DNA of 57,976 nucleotides from Diphasiastrum complanatum (GCA_029204225.1 MU833325.1:1-57976), one strand, 5' to 3'; positions 1 through 10,613 are shown, numbered from the stretch's first letter. Program-made: numbers and translations. Notes: generated by a model from the letters alone, not told the origin.

Positions 1-186
1 CTATTACATCTGAAATTTCTGATGTTTTATCCTTCAGCTCGGCACAAAATTTAGGACCTAATATAAAGCTTTTACGTGAATCTGGAAGAAAAAAATCAAA
101 ACAATTGTCGAGAAGATCAATTTTATTAGTTAGGTAGGCCTCGTACTGGTTATAATGGTTATAATGGTCAGAATCAAAATGAATTT
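1..186 (-). pseudogene. Module M2 fragment
   Basis: Read on the minus strand, this gives the start of a protein module also found at 14915-15335, 24241-24606 and 37460-37980. Shared signatures are NQYEAYL, a Leu/Phe-rich helix and LGPKFCAELKDK. It is cut by the window edge. I do not recognise the family. In its fullest copy (36.6-38.2 kb) it precedes an exon with a Ulp1-like cysteine motif. Confidence 0.5.
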
Positions 187-815
187 TTTTTTTCGATCAA
201 GTCTTTCCTTTGTGCTGTGCCAATTGTATTCAATGAATGAATATTGAGTTGAAGCCTTTGAACTTAAGTCCAACTATTATCACCAATTCTAGTTTTGATA
301 CATAGTTAAAAATTTGACTATCCATCAAATTATAAAAACGGCCTCCATCGCATCACAAATACATTGTTACTCTTTAAATATATTAGGTTTATTTTGATCA
401 GGACAAATGTTTATGAAGCTGAAATTTAAAAGACACTAGAAGAATTCAAATAAAATATAAAAGAGATAACACAAAATCTTTTGAAACGGGTCAAAATCTT
501 AAAAATGAGTAATCATTTTTCAATTTTTTTAATTTTTGCCAAAAACCTGCTTTTTCATGAAAAATTTTCGGAAAATCGCCAAAAAATTTGTTCAAAAGAT
601 AAGCATTTTGGCCAAAACCATCAATACAACATGTCCAAAAAAATTAAATTTTCTAATAAACCATTAAAAATTAAAAATATTGAAAGTGAACAAAATATTG
701 ACACACTCTTACGATATTTAATAGTCTAGATTGAATCGAGCATAAAATAACGCACATAATACATTTGAAGCCAACTACACTAACTCCACAAATGTTGAAA
801 CACTGAAAATAATTT

Positions 816-1451
816 TTATATTATTTTTTTTAACAATTCAAATTCCAAGGAATTCTCACTAACTCCTCTCAAGTCACTGCTTGAAACATTATCAAGGCTC
901 TCCTTTTCAGCTGAAGAAGTTGATGACCCATCCTCTTCATTAGAGTCTATCAACAAATTCTCATCTGAATCAGCATTCAATGTCGAGAGAAAATTGTTTG
1001 TTGTGGCTTTGCTGCATTGAAGCTGTGTCGAAGATGATGGTTGTGCACTTAACCCAAGTCGTTCTTGTAAAATAGATATTGTGGACTTTCGTAAATGGTT
1101 CGTCATTGTTAACTCAAAACTAAATGCAAGCACATCCACATCTTCAAGATTTATATCGTCAATTCTTGGTCGGTTCTTTGTTGCATGCTTCCGCTTGCCT
1201 CTTGGATCTAATTGCAACATTTCTAGCTCGTACATTCCCAAGAAAGCATTTGTTGAAACGGTACGCATCCAGTGCACACATACAATCTTGGTGTCGTTGC
1301 TCTGAATGAAGCCAATCACGTTAGCAATCCAAAATGGATGACTTTCGCTATTTTTCGAGGCCAAAAGTGCAATGAGACTACCGACCTTTAATTCATTGAG
1401 GTTACTAGACCATGGTTTGTCAACTTTTTCTTGATCCCAAATAAATTTCAC
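816..1451 (-). CDS. M1 protein, C-terminal exon (211 codons open)
   Basis: This is the only undamaged copy of this frame in the window. Residues about 20-70 contain LKVGSLIALLAS, HPFWIANVIGF and KIVCVHWMRT. That pattern of short strands resembles a small Tudor/BAH-like barrel of the kind seen near the C-termini of some eukaryotic transposon proteins. It is followed by a basic patch (GKRKHATKNRPR), a helical segment and an acidic Ser/Glu-rich tail ending at a clean stop. The ATG used here may not be the true start: a GTAAGT sequence just upstream and homology running on upstream suggest it is the last exon of a longer protein. The domain assignment is inference; I do not recognise the family securely. 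Confidence 0.5.
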   Translation of the reverse strand: MKFIWDQEKVDKPWSSNLNELKVGSLIALLASKNSESHPFWIANVIGFIQSNDTKIVCVHWMRTVSTNAFLGMYELEMLQLDPRGKRKHATKNRPRIDDINLEDVDVLAFSFELTMTNHLRKSTISILQERLGLSAQPSSSTQLQCSKATTNNFLSTLNADSDENLLIDSNEEDGSSTSSAEKESLDNVSSSDLRGVSENSLEFELLKKII

Positions 1452-1662
1452 TTACTTCGTTGTGAAGAAGGTTTAAAGACTCAGTTTGTTGTGGAACAAC
1501 AGGGGAATCAACTGCCGTTGTTGGAATTGAAGATGTGGTTGGCCACTGAAATTCTTCAGACAAGTTTGAGTCCTCCAAATCAAGCAAACATATCTTTTGC
1601 TCTTCAAAAAAATCCGTCCACTAATGTCGAAGTCGTCAAAAAATTGGTATGCTGCTTGAATG
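1452..1662 (-). pseudogene. M1 upstream exon, fragment
   Basis: Continuing upstream of the M1 frame, the minus strand reads FDISGRIF, then after a slip in a T run, LLDLEDSNLSEEFQWP and an Ser/Thr/Pro stretch. The same exon is at 22641-22975 and 56477-56810. Copies differ in the length of the T run after GGACGGA (six or seven T), which shifts the frame. The copy ends abruptly at about 1662, where the gypsy integrase fragment begins. Confidence 0.45.
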
Positions 1663-1667
1663 CTTCC

Positions 1668-1840
1668 CAATGTGCATTACCTTAGAATCCTTAGGAAATT
1701 TAAGGTACACCCAATCTCCAACTTGAAACTCCCGAGGTGATCTTTTCAGACTAGCAAAATGTCTTACCCGATCCTGGGCACTTAGAACATTTTCATGTGC
1801 TAACTATAACATTTCTTGCATTTCACAGAAGAAATCCGCT
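1668..1840 (-). pseudogene. Ty3/gypsy integrase C-terminal fragment
   Basis: The minus strand encodes AHENVLSAQDRVRHF followed by REFQVGDWVYLKF. This is the hallmark of the segment after the catalytic core in plant gypsy integrases (VGDWVYLKL type). The fragment is about 55 codons with one stop and no flanking LTR. The next part of such a protein, ILKKIGSLAYRLEL, lies separately at 21936-22060. It is an isolated relic trapped between M1 and copia-1. Confidence 0.7.
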
Positions 1841-2997
1841 ATGAACTTTAATCGACTCAATTTCAACCATTATCGGAGATCTAGGAGACCACCAAATGAA
1901 GCGGACATTAAAATGTTCAACAGGAAGGCGAGGAGGGCTTTGATCTTCATCAACTTGTCAGTGAAAGACCACATTGTTACCTACGTAAGTGATGCCATTA
2001 CACCTACACAGGCATGGGATGTGCTAAATTTGCAATTTGAGATGTCAAATCCATCAAGGATTATGTTTTCGAAGTCAAAGCTGAATAGTGCTTGAATGGA
2101 GCAAGGAGAGCACATTCAGATGTACATGACCAAAATCAAAATAATGAGAGATTAACTGCATTCTATTGATGAGCGCATACGTGATGGTGAACTAGTGCAC
2201 AACTGGTGCACAATGCATTGTGCGGCATTGCAATACCTTATCAGATATTTGTGAGTGGGATAGCATCAAGAGAAAGATTGCCAACCTTTGACGAGATCAC
2301 AAGAATCTTGATGCAGGAGGAGCAACGACGAGAAATGGTGAAAGCTAGACGTCAAAATACTGACGATCAAGCACTTGTGACACGCCAAATACAAGGCAAA
2401 GGCAAGGGCAAGAAGAAGTCTAAGCAACAATTTTCCAAGACTCAAGAGGATGAGAGATCATCTAGTAAGACCAAGAAGAAGGGCAAATGCTTTCATTGTG
2501 GCAAAAAGGGCCACTGGAAAAGCAAATGTCCAAAATTCTTGGCAGAATTAGGCAAGGGAAAACCAAAGCAAGCAGGTAACCTTGTCGACGAAGGTGAGAT
2601 TGAAGACTCTAGCATCTTCATATCAGCATTGTCATCTAATCAAGATGATCAAGCGTGGTCCATTGACTCGGGAGCCACAAGACAGATGACAGGTGACAAA
2701 GATTGGTCCAACAACTTGAAAGAGTTGGATAATGGAACATCTATTTCACAAGCAAATGTTGTGTGCAAGGTCAAGGAGATAGGCACCGCTTCAATCCAAC
2801 TACCTGATGGCAAAAGCAGGACGATCAAGGAGGTACTTTATGTATCAGGTTTAAAGAGAAATCTATTTTTTGTTGGTGTCATTATTGATCAAAAGTTGAA
2901 AGTAGAATTTGTTCATGATCATTGCTTTGTGAAGGATGTGAACCAAAAGTTCAAAGTTATTGCGGATGGTATAAGGGAGCCCAACACTAAATTGTAG
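1841..2997 (+). pseudogene. copia-1 gag and protease
   Basis: Gag helices are seen in 1841-2200 (RRALIFINLSVKDHIVTYVS and QAWDVL), broken by stops and a frameshift near 2200. From 2206 the frame is open through a Lys-rich region, the nucleic-acid-binding zinc knuckle CFHCGKKGHWKSKC (intact CX2CX4HX4C) and the aspartic protease active site WSIDSGAT, where the expected following HM is RQM. The frame stops at TAG 2995-2997; copia-3 has TAC there, so a single base change made the stop. It would normally continue into integrase. Confidence 0.85.
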
Positions 2998-3000
2998 AGG

Positions 3001-4223
3001 TTGAATGCTACAATTAAGAGGCAACATGGACTTATCTCATCCATTCCATCACAAACTGAACTGTGGCATAAAAGGCTTGGTCATTTGAACCTAGGAAGCC
3101 TTAGCTTGATGAGGAATTTGGAAATGGTGAGAGGATTCTTGAAGACGATGTGCGAATCATGTGTGTATGGGAAGCAACATCGAGAGAAATTCAACAAAGG
3201 TGGTGTTGCAAGGGCAAAGAACATCTTGGACTTGATTCACACAGATCTATGTGGGCCTATGAGGACTATGTCCATGGGTGGAGCTTTTTATTTCATGACC
3301 TTCGTAGATGATATGTCACGTAAGATGTGGATTTACTTCTTAAAGAAGAAATCAGATGCTTTTGCCACTTTCAAGAGCTTCAAAGCATTGGTTGAAAATC
3401 AAACAAGTAGGAAGATCAAGGTCCTGAGTATAAGTCTACTAACTTCAATGATCTTTGTGATCAATGTGGGATCAAAAGACAATTTACGCAAGCTCACACT
3501 CCTGAACTCAATGGTGTAGCTGAGCGCAAGAATTGTATGATTGTGGAAAGTGCCAGATCTATGCTAGTTGAGATGAAACTACCAAAAGATTTTTGGTCAG
3601 AAGCATGCAATACTGCAGTCTATCTTCAAAATAGAAGTTCTACCATTGCCATACCAAAGATAAAACCTGAGGAGGCATTCACGAAGAAGAAGCCAAAGGT
3701 GAACCACTTGCAAATCTTTGGATGTAAGGCCTTTGTACACATTCCTAAGGAAGAAAGATGTAAGCTTGATGTAAAAGTCATAAAGTGCATATTCCTAGGA
3801 TATGATGATCGTGTGAAGGGCTATAGATGTTTTGATCCAGTGGAGAACAAAATACCTGTTAGCCGTGATGCTATATTTGATGAATCCAAGATGTATGAAG
3901 ATGAGGATGAAGAGAAGAAGGACACATCTAGTGGAAAAGATGGTACAGTGAGGATTCCTCCTGATGATGATCCATTTATTGACTTTCCTAGTGATGGACA
4001 TGAGGATACACCTCATGATACTACCACTCAACCTCAAGAGACAGGTTGGAGAGGTAGAGATAAAACTTTTGGTGCAAAAAAGATTGAAGTTGCAGGTGAT
4101 AAATGCAAGGAGAAAGATGTACCATGGGATACATTTTCACTAAGAAGCCGATCACTTGACAAGATGCTCCCTAAGTGGTTTGAGAGATTGAAGGAGAGTT
4201 GCAACATGGATGACTTTCCATGA
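3001..4223 (+). pseudogene. copia-1 integrase (catalytic core deleted in part)
   Basis: The pre-integrase zinc region (LWHKRLGHLN, then CESCVYGKQH) is followed by the first catalytic Asp in IHTDLCGPM. The expected SDNGGE segment with the second Asp is absent at about 3424: KIKVL joins directly to EYKSTN in another frame. The core resumes near 3510 with NGVAERKN and runs through FWSEA, QIFGCKAFVHIP and IFLGYDD to an acidic linker ending at 4223. The same lesion exists in copia-3. Strand transfer activity would be lost. Confidence 0.85.
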
Positions 4224-4301
4224 TCATCTAGCCAGGGAGAGCTATGAAGATCAACAAGAGAGAAGTTACAACCTGAGAGGTATGAAGCAAATTATGCTCT
4301 C

Positions 4302-5125
4302 TTGTCTAGCATTATTCAAAGCAAAGAACCTTCGACTTATGTTGAAGCAAAGGATGATGACATTTGGGTCAAGGCCATGGAAGAGGAGATGGAGTGGATT
4401 GCTAAGCATAGCACATGGGACTTAGTGGAACCATCAGTTGGCAAGAAACCCATTGGTTGTAAATGGATATACAGGACTAAGTACCATGCAGATGGAAGTA
4501 TAGCAAAGCACACAGCAAGATTGGTGATCAAAGGTTATGCACAGAGTAAAGGCATTGACTACGAGAAGACCTTTGCGCCAGATGTAAGTGGAATACTTTA
4601 CGTCTACTTGTTGCTTTAGCTTCACATTTTGGTTGGCCTTTGCATCAGATGGATGTGATATCTGCTTTTCTAAATGGTGAGTTAGAAGAAGAGGTGTACA
4701 TGGATAAACCTAAAGACTTTGTAGCGAAAGGACAGGAGAATAAAGTATGTCACTTGAAAAAAGCGCCTTATGGTCTTAAACAGGCACCACGTTCATATTA
4801 CAACAAGATTGATGCCTACTTTCGTTCTAAGGAGATGGTGAGAACACACTCTGATCCAAATCTTTATGTCTTATGCTTTGATGGTATGGTTGCTCTTTAT
4901 GTTGATGACTTGATTATCACGAGAAATAATTAAGAGATGATAGACATGATCAAGAAAGACCTCATGAAACAATTGGAGATGACAAATCTCAGTCTAATGC
5001 ATTATTGCCTTGGAGTGGAGGTGTGGCAAACAGGACTCGTGGTGAGTCTAACATAGGTGAAGTATGTTAGAGAGTTGTTGCATAGGTTCAGGTTGCAGGA
5101 TTGCAAGCCAGTGAACACTCCTATG
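4302..5125 (+). pseudogene. copia-1 reverse transcriptase
   Basis: Copia reverse transcriptase motifs are visible: GCKWIYRTKYHADGS, GIDYEKTFAP, MHQMDVISAFLNGELEEEVY, KKAPYGLKQAPRSYY and the catalytic YVDDLI at about 4900. A frame break at about 4580-4640 replaces the VVKWNTLR region. After 4933 the homology continues with stops (LMHYCLGVEVW, FRLQDCKPVNTP) until it is cut by R2 at about 5125. RNase H is lacking. Confidence 0.88.
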
Positions 5126-5704
5126 TAGGAAAGCAGGAAATCTAATCCACTCTACTATCCACAACCACACACAAAGGATGGAAGGGCAAGACCATGAATG
5201 CATTCACTCACGCAACAAGCATGATCAAGGAGCTCAATGGATTCACCAAAACTCGTGGAGGCTCTTCTCATTTTAGCATGGAGTAGGTACATTTCACAAA
5301 AAGCTCCTCTTCTCAAAGAGGGAGTCTCTTAAATAAGCAAGAGAGCTCTTTAGGTGGCATCCTAGTGGAATTTTCACATTTTACAAATTACAATGGAATT
5401 ATGCTCTCCACTAGAGGTCGCCATCAATAGGTGGCTCACTCTACTTTCTTAGAGAGAGGTCTACTTGCATTTATTACTTTGCCTAGAAATACTAGTTCCT
5501 GCATGGTCATTCCGTCTTTCGGGATTCACCATGAGGCTTACACAGTTCTTGCTTGTCATTCCTAACTAGCATTTCTCGGCTCTCATACTTGGCTCTCAGT
5601 CTTTGTTCATCTCATCTTCTCAGAGACCTCCTCGGTCTAAGGTGAGAGGTACTCTTGGGTAGCTCTATCCGAGTATCTTGGAGATTCGTCAGAATCAGCC
5701 AACA
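5126..5704 (-). repeat. R2-left 3' LTR (truncated) and its polypurine tract
   Basis: The LTR starts (minus strand) TGTTGGCTGATTCTG at 5704. It is preceded by the purine-rich AGGGGTGGGATGA (5705-5717), the expected second-strand primer. The sequence matches 8980-9549, 42282-42571 joined to 47650-48000, and 51739-52300. About 350 bases of the LTR's own 3' part are missing at the copia-1 boundary. Confidence 0.7.
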
Positions 5705-5868
5705 TCATCCCACCCCTAATGTGTTGCAGGACCCATTGCAGCTCATATAAGACGATGTTGCTCCGCTTCCGTATTGGTGTCTTTGATCGGCACTTGGAAG
5801 AGCATAGATCCTCGTTCGCGTACATAAAACCAAGTGCTTATTGTCGCCAGTCTTTATCACAAAAATTG

Positions 5869-7026
5869 TTTTTCACAGATTGTTACAATTAGATCAGAAT
5901 GTCTTATTGCTATAGATGGTTGACATTCTCAAAATTGGAGAGCTTCTAGCAGCTTCATAACTTGCATGCCTGAGTGCTTCCTGCATGTCTTCTTTCTTAT
6001 CACTTGTATTTGCCATTGACGGTTTCATCTCAGGTTTCTTGACAAGTACTAACTTCTGGGAGGACTGTATCCTCCATTTTGCTTTTGGGTGTTTCCGCAG
6101 TTCTTCGTTCAGGTCTTAAGAAAAACCTTCAATCTGTAGGTTGCACATACTTCTATTATCAGTCTCAAGGGGGTGGACTCATCATCAAAAAATTAGTGTT
6201 AGGAACAGATTTGGATGGACGGTTTGGTAACGGTAAGAAAACATGATGAAGGCTTGGTGGTAGGGTGAAGGAACTGATAGTTCTACAGTTGCAGCCTTGG
6301 ACCATTGCAATGTCGAGCTTCGACCACCACTCGTTGGGTGAGGAACTCGCTTTATTTTGCAAATTCACGGTTGTCTTCATCTTTCTTTTTCTGCAGCTCT
6401 TTCTTTAGATCCATTACTTTTGGATCAATTTGGGCTTCATAAGAGGGGATTTAACTATCATTGCTCCAAAGAGTCTCTTTTGATCAAGATCGATCTGACT
6501 CATCTGTTCTTGGATCTTCCTCTTTATTTCTTCTAGCTGCTTCGCTTGCTTTTGTAGATCTTTTCTGGTTGAACAACCAATGTAGGTGGTAGTTGGTCTC
6601 CGCAAGACACTTGCAATGACCTTTTAGCCGCTTTGGTAAGACTGTCAAAAATTGGAAATTGTAAACTGATGATAAATAAACAGATGGAAGGAAGGGTGGT
6701 GGTGGTAGTGACAATAGTAGATGGTGTGGACGATAGGCATGAGAATGGGTGCAAAAGTATGACAAGAGGATGGTTGAAGAAGGATTCTGATCTCCTTGTT
6801 GAATTTATCTCCTCTACTCTCCTAAATCCCATTTTAATCTGCCTCCATTCATGCTGCATTTTTACTCACGTTGTCGCACAATCTGCATATTTACATGTAA
6901 AATAAGACAGACGAATAAAACGCGACTGTCTGCAGAAATACAAGTAAATTCTCACAGGCGAAGAAAAGGCAAAATCTTCACCAACGTTCATCTCAGCAAA
7001 AGCTGACGTCACGGTCCTTTTCACGC
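5869..7026 (-). other. R2-left extra segment with a coiled-coil-like frame
   Basis: This part is present only in the left R2 copy. On the minus strand, 6605-6165 contains broken frames with heptad-like Lys/Glu/Leu runs (KQAKQLEEIKRKIQEQM, then LKKELQKKKDEDNREFAK). This would suit a gag-like linker or other coiled coil. A CRE-like TGACGTCA palindrome sits at 7004-7011. Nothing else is recognisable, and the opposing plus-strand frame at 6633-6905 looks like a shadow. Confidence 0.35.
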
Positions 7027-7510
7027 TCACCCCATGCAACTATGTTTATGTTTCTTATTACTTTTTCTATCATTTCTTCTTCTTCTAGAAATTTGAGAAG
7101 TTTCATAATTCTCTGCGGATGCTATGAGATCCTCTAACGAATTCGTCAATCCCTGACGACAGTTACCTATCCATGTTCTTGGGTAATCCACCCAAGAGTC
7201 ATTCATTTTGCATGGGGACATGATATTGTGCTCCTAGCTTCCTTATCAAATTTGTAACTCTTAGAGTGTATTTCCTAAGCGACTCCTTTGGATTTTTCTC
7301 ACAGAATTAAGTCGTGCTAACAATCTTGTAGAACAGCCTATTTTTTTGAACTATTTAAGAAACACTACCTTTATAGCATTCCAAGTATTAACTGTTTTGG
7401 GAACCAACTGACTATAGCATATTGATTCTTGTCTGCTTATGCAAAAGACCTGGTAGGATTTTAATCTATCCTCATCAGTGTTTTCCTTATTAGCTATAGA
7501 ACCAGAACCT
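7027..7510 (-). pseudogene. Gypsy gag (capsid) fragment fused to the minisatellite
   Basis: The minus strand reads ANKENTDEDRLKSYQVF, then TVNTWNAIKVVFLK, then WVDYPRTWIGN and NSLEDLIASAENYETS. This is the Retrotrans_gag-type pattern (W..A...F) also found at 9958-10342, 25500-26040 and 41990-42250. The frame enters from the minisatellite-derived peptide without a stop, so the junction lies in coding register by chance. Several frameshifts show it is inactive. Confidence 0.65.
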
Positions 7511-8215
7511 TCAGTCGAGATGCTAACGAAAGCCATCGGTCAAGATGCCAACAGAAGCCTTCAATCGAGATCTGACGCAAGGCCTTCGATCGAGATCTGA
7601 CGCAAAGCCTTTGGTCAAGATCTATTGCAAAGTCTTCGGTCGAGATCTGACGCAAGGTCTTCAGTTGAGATGCTAACGAAAACCATCGATCGAGATCCTA
7701 ATAGAAGTTGTCGGTTGAGATGCTAATGGAAGCCTTCGGTCATTTGCCAACGGAAGCCTTCGGTCGAGATCTGACACAAGGCCTTCTGTCGAGATCTGAC
7801 GCAAGGCGTTCGGTCGAGATCTGATGCAAGGCCTTTGGTCGAGATTTGATGCAAAGTCTTCGGTCGAGATTTGACACAAGGTCTTTGGTCGAGATCTGAC
7901 GCAAGGTTTTTGGTCAAGATCTGACGCAAGGTCTTCAATCAAGATCTATCACAAAGTCTTCGGTCGAGATCTGACGCAAGGTCTTAGGGTTTCGATCGAG
8001 ATCTGATGAAGGGCTTCGATTGAGATTTGAATTTTTTTTTCTTTTTTTGTAAGCACCTACGTCGGTTGAGATGGTAAGAAAGAGAGGCTCGGTTAAGATG
8101 GGAGAGAAGGTGCTCGGTTGAGACGTTAGAGAAGGCGCTCGGTTGAGACGTGAGAGAAGACGCTCAGCTGAGGCATGAGAGAAGGCGCTCGACTGAGATG
8201 GTGACGGAGGGAGGT
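7507..8215 (-). repeat. 25-bp minisatellite of R2 (left copy)
   Basis: About 21 tandem units of 25 bases occupy 7507-8030. A typical unit, read on the minus strand, is AGATCTCGACCGAAGGCC followed by TTGCGTC. Units alternate between TTGCGTCAG-type and TTCCGTTGGC-type ends. A diverged set with the same period (TCTCAACCGAGCG with CTTCTCTCA) follows at 8060-8215. It is rich in CpG, unlike the surrounding AT-rich DNA. It matches 50665-51585 in the opposite orientation. Confidence 0.9.
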
Positions 8216-9549
8216 GGAGACAATGGGTAAACTGTGGGTAGAGGAGGATGTAGAAGGAGTTGAGGATGTATATAGGACGTGTTGTGGAGGGTGGGTGTAG
8301 GTCGTTCTAAGCTATGAACAGATCTGGAAATATTTCAGATTGCTTGTATGGATCCGATAAAAGGTAGTGTTGCAGTATATAGCGTTTCAGAATGTGAGTG
8401 GTGCAAGCGACAACAAGTCAATTATTTACAGATCCTCTACTTGGGAGGATCTATTTACTGTTTCTTTCTCTTATGTCTTTTTCACAGAACCATTGGGCAT
8501 TTATAGATTTTTTCTTGATAGTACAATGTCCAAACCAGGTAGAATGGATGGATTATCATTGTAGTATTGTCTAGCCTGTCAGAGGACACTCAAGGTTGTT
8601 CTCTTTTGAAAGCACTCACACTCAAATAGAGATGCAAGCCATGAACATTCATTTATAGATCATCGTGCAGTCCAAATGATTGTTCAACAGTTTCTACAGC
8701 TACCTATTCTAAAAACGAGTTACAATCAGATCCTAAACATCCTACACTGAAGCTACACTTGCATTAATCCACAGAACTTAAACAAAAAACTAATCTACAA
8801 CATTTTAGAAGTCCAAGAATCAAGAAACCAACCAGTCTTTTGATTCTTGGACATCCCAAGAACATCAAAAACAGGGATGTAAGGAGATATGCAAGAACTA
8901 CACGACAAACCTTGTCTATTTAGTTTACCTGAATGTTGATTCCTACATTAATGCACAAACAATAAATGAAAACTAATCCACTCTAGAAAAGCAAGAAATC
9001 TAATCCACAACCACACACAAAGGATGGAATGGCAAAATCAGGAATGCATTCACTCAAGAAACAAGCATGATCAAGGAGCTCAATGGATACACCAAAACTC
9101 ATGGAGGCTCTTCTCATTTTAGCATGGAGTAGGTACATTTCACAAAAAATCTCCTCTTCTCAAAGAGCGAGTCTCTTAAATAAGCAAGAGCTCCTTAGGT
9201 GGCATCCTAGTGGAATTTCCACATTTTACAAACTACAAGTGGAATTATGCTCTCCACTAGAGGTCACCATCAAAAGGTGGCTCACTCTACTTTCTTTAAG
9301 AGGGGTCTACTTGCATTTATTACTTTGCCTAGAAATACTAGTTCCTACATGGTCATTCCATCTTTCGGGATTCACCATGAGGCTTACACAGTTCTTGCTT
9401 CTCATTCCTAACTAGCATTTCTCGGCTCTCATATCGGCTCTCACTCTTCATTCGTCTCATCTTCTTAGAGACCTCCTCGGTCTAAGGTGAGAGGTGCTCT
9501 TGGGTAGCTCTATCCGAGTATCTTGGCGATTCATCAGAATCAACCAACA
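8216..9549 (-). repeat. R2-left 5' LTR (8577-9549) and leader (8216-8576)
   Basis: The LTR begins (minus strand) TGTTGGTTGATTCTG at 9549. It probably ends at 8577 in CTCTGACA, giving about 973 bases in the TG...CA form. The leader that follows contains GACATAAGAGAAAGAAACAG and the stretch leading into the minisatellite, matching 50408-50660. No clear primer-binding site is visible, so the left LTR end is a best guess. Confidence 0.55.
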
Positions 9550-9957
9550 CTCTTTTCTATTTGATAGAAAAAGTACATGGAAGACATTTTAATTTTGCAT
9601 ACATCTGATTTTTTGTCCCAGCCTTCATCCATAAGCCAAAATAATAAACTATTTGATAAATTCTTGCATACAAACATTGTTGGAGTTTTGTATACATTGA
9701 CACTTGAAAAGAAATCCAAAAATATATTCAAAAAAATAAACCAACTTATTCATACTGTTTTTGAACCCGTGCTTATCTTCAATAAATTTTTTATATCATT
9801 ATATAGTTTGCAACAAAATGATTCCGATACTGCAACATTTGGAACAACCCATTCACTTCAAAACTAGGTAATGGAATTGGGACTATTTGTCCAAAATTTC
9901 CATTTATATCAAGAATGTACATTGATTCATAAAAGAAGATTTCACAATCAGCAAGAA
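9550..9957 (-). pseudogene. Module M4 fragment (inverted)
   Basis: This is the reverse complement of 14130-14530. It covers the part encoding EIFFYESMYILDINGNFGQI and LPSFEVNG. It is cut on one side by the R2 LTR and on the other by a gypsy gag piece. It carries no complete exon. Confidence 0.6.
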
Positions 9958-10342
9958 ACTCCATAAATGAGCCTCCGTCTCCATTTTGCCACAAGATATC
10001 ATCAACAATGTCCAACAAATAAGATATTGCTAGACAATGTATCTAGTTTGTCCATATCTTGAAATATTTAAGAAATGCTGCCTTTATAGCATTCCAAGTA
10101 TTATTCGTTTCGAGAACAAACTGACTATACCAGATTGATTCTTTCCTGCTTACACAGAAGACCTGGTAGGATTCTAATCTATCCTCATCAGTGTTTTCCT
10201 TATTAGCTATAGTAATTAAATAGCTATCCGCATCATCAGAGCATGGCCCTTCGAAGAAGTCATATATGATTTTGGTAGATGTGGGTGGCACTGGGTTCGT
10301 ATAAAAAAGAGTTTTATGATTCTTCGTCTTATTCTTCGTCAT
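9958..10342 (-). pseudogene. Gypsy gag fragment
   Basis: The minus strand reads PPTSTKIIYDFFEGP, ANKENTDEDRLESYQVF and NTWNAIKAAFLKYFKIWTN. It then continues as LDIVDDILWQNGDGGS in another frame. The same order is seen at 41900-42250. This is the capsid part of the gypsy A/B/C family. It meets a plus-strand gag C-terminal piece head-on at about 10300, so an inversion broke one gag into two opposed parts. Confidence 0.7.
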
Positions 10343-10536
10343 TTGAAGAAGAAACTAGTTATATAAAATCTAAGAGTAAGAACCCAGATAGGAGAAGGAG
10401 AATGGAAAAGCCCGAAAGGACAGATCCATTGAGGAAGAGTGTAGAGCTTTTAGCGAAAGAAATGGGAGATTTAAAAGTCCAGATGTTCGATGGTAAAGCT
10501 AAGAGGAAGAAAGCAAAATCAATGAATGACTATTGA
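10300..10536 (+). pseudogene. Gypsy gag C-terminal linker fragment
   Basis: The frame encodes a Ser-rich stretch (YDSSSYSSSFEEETS), then RRRMEKPERTDPLRKSVELL and AKEMGDLKVQMFDGKAKRKK. In the gypsy B copy (25160-25458, minus) the same region leads into a zinc knuckle. Here it is cut just before the knuckle and joined to the M1 tail. Confidence 0.65.
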
Positions 10537-10613
10537 GTTGAAGCCTTCAAACTTAAGTCCAACTATCATCACCAATTCTGGTTTTGATACATAGTTAAAA
10601 ATTTGACTATCCA
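10525..10613 (-). repeat. M1 3' spacer tail, interrupted by gypsy-A
   Basis: This matches the M1 spacer at 232-330 and ends at ...GACTATCCA, exactly where the gypsy LTR begins. The uninterrupted repeat continues TCAAATTATAAAAA. At 27522 the same spacer is broken at the same base by gypsy-B. Confidence 0.8.

Larger units (their letters stand above)
1..1662 (-). repeat. M1 repeat, copy 1 (with its 3' spacer and the M2 junction)
   Basis: This stretch is the reverse complement of 22515-24420 and of 56345-57976. It holds an M1 reading frame, about 620 bases of AT-rich non-coding spacer (190-815) and then the start of module M2. The spacer is strongly conserved between copies although it codes for nothing I can see, so the copies are recent relative to their decay. 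The M1-spacer-M2 join is the same in all copies, so the joined unit was what spread. I see no terminal repeats or target duplication, and therefore cannot class the element from its ends. Confidence 0.8.
1841..5125 (+). mobile_element. copia-1: dead Ty1/copia element, no LTRs left
   Basis: Domains run in copia order: gag, zinc knuckle, protease, integrase, reverse transcriptase. Both ends are cut: the gag N-terminus is missing at the M1/gypsy junction, and RNase H is missing at about 5125, where an R2 LTR starts. The same family is present inverted at 53011-56344 (copia-3). The two share an identical small deletion in the integrase core, so at least one is a copy of an already dead element. 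Confidence 0.9.
5126..9549 (-). mobile_element. R2-left: LTR element carrying a minisatellite, no pol
   Basis: Read on the minus strand: a 5' LTR (9549-8577), a leader, a 25-bp minisatellite, about 1.6 kb of extra sequence with a gypsy gag piece, a polypurine tract (5725-5705) and a truncated 3' LTR (5704-5126). No protease, integrase or reverse transcriptase is seen, so the element would depend on others. The related R2 copy at 50.4-52.5 kb passes from minisatellite to polypurine tract in about 150 bases. The 5869-7510 stretch is therefore either an insertion here or a deletion there. Confidence 0.65.

Noticed and set aside
6633-6905. A 90-codon plus-strand frame in R2-left
   Set aside because: Its composition (Val runs) and lack of any copy elsewhere give no support; the minus strand has the more protein-like coiled-coil pattern.
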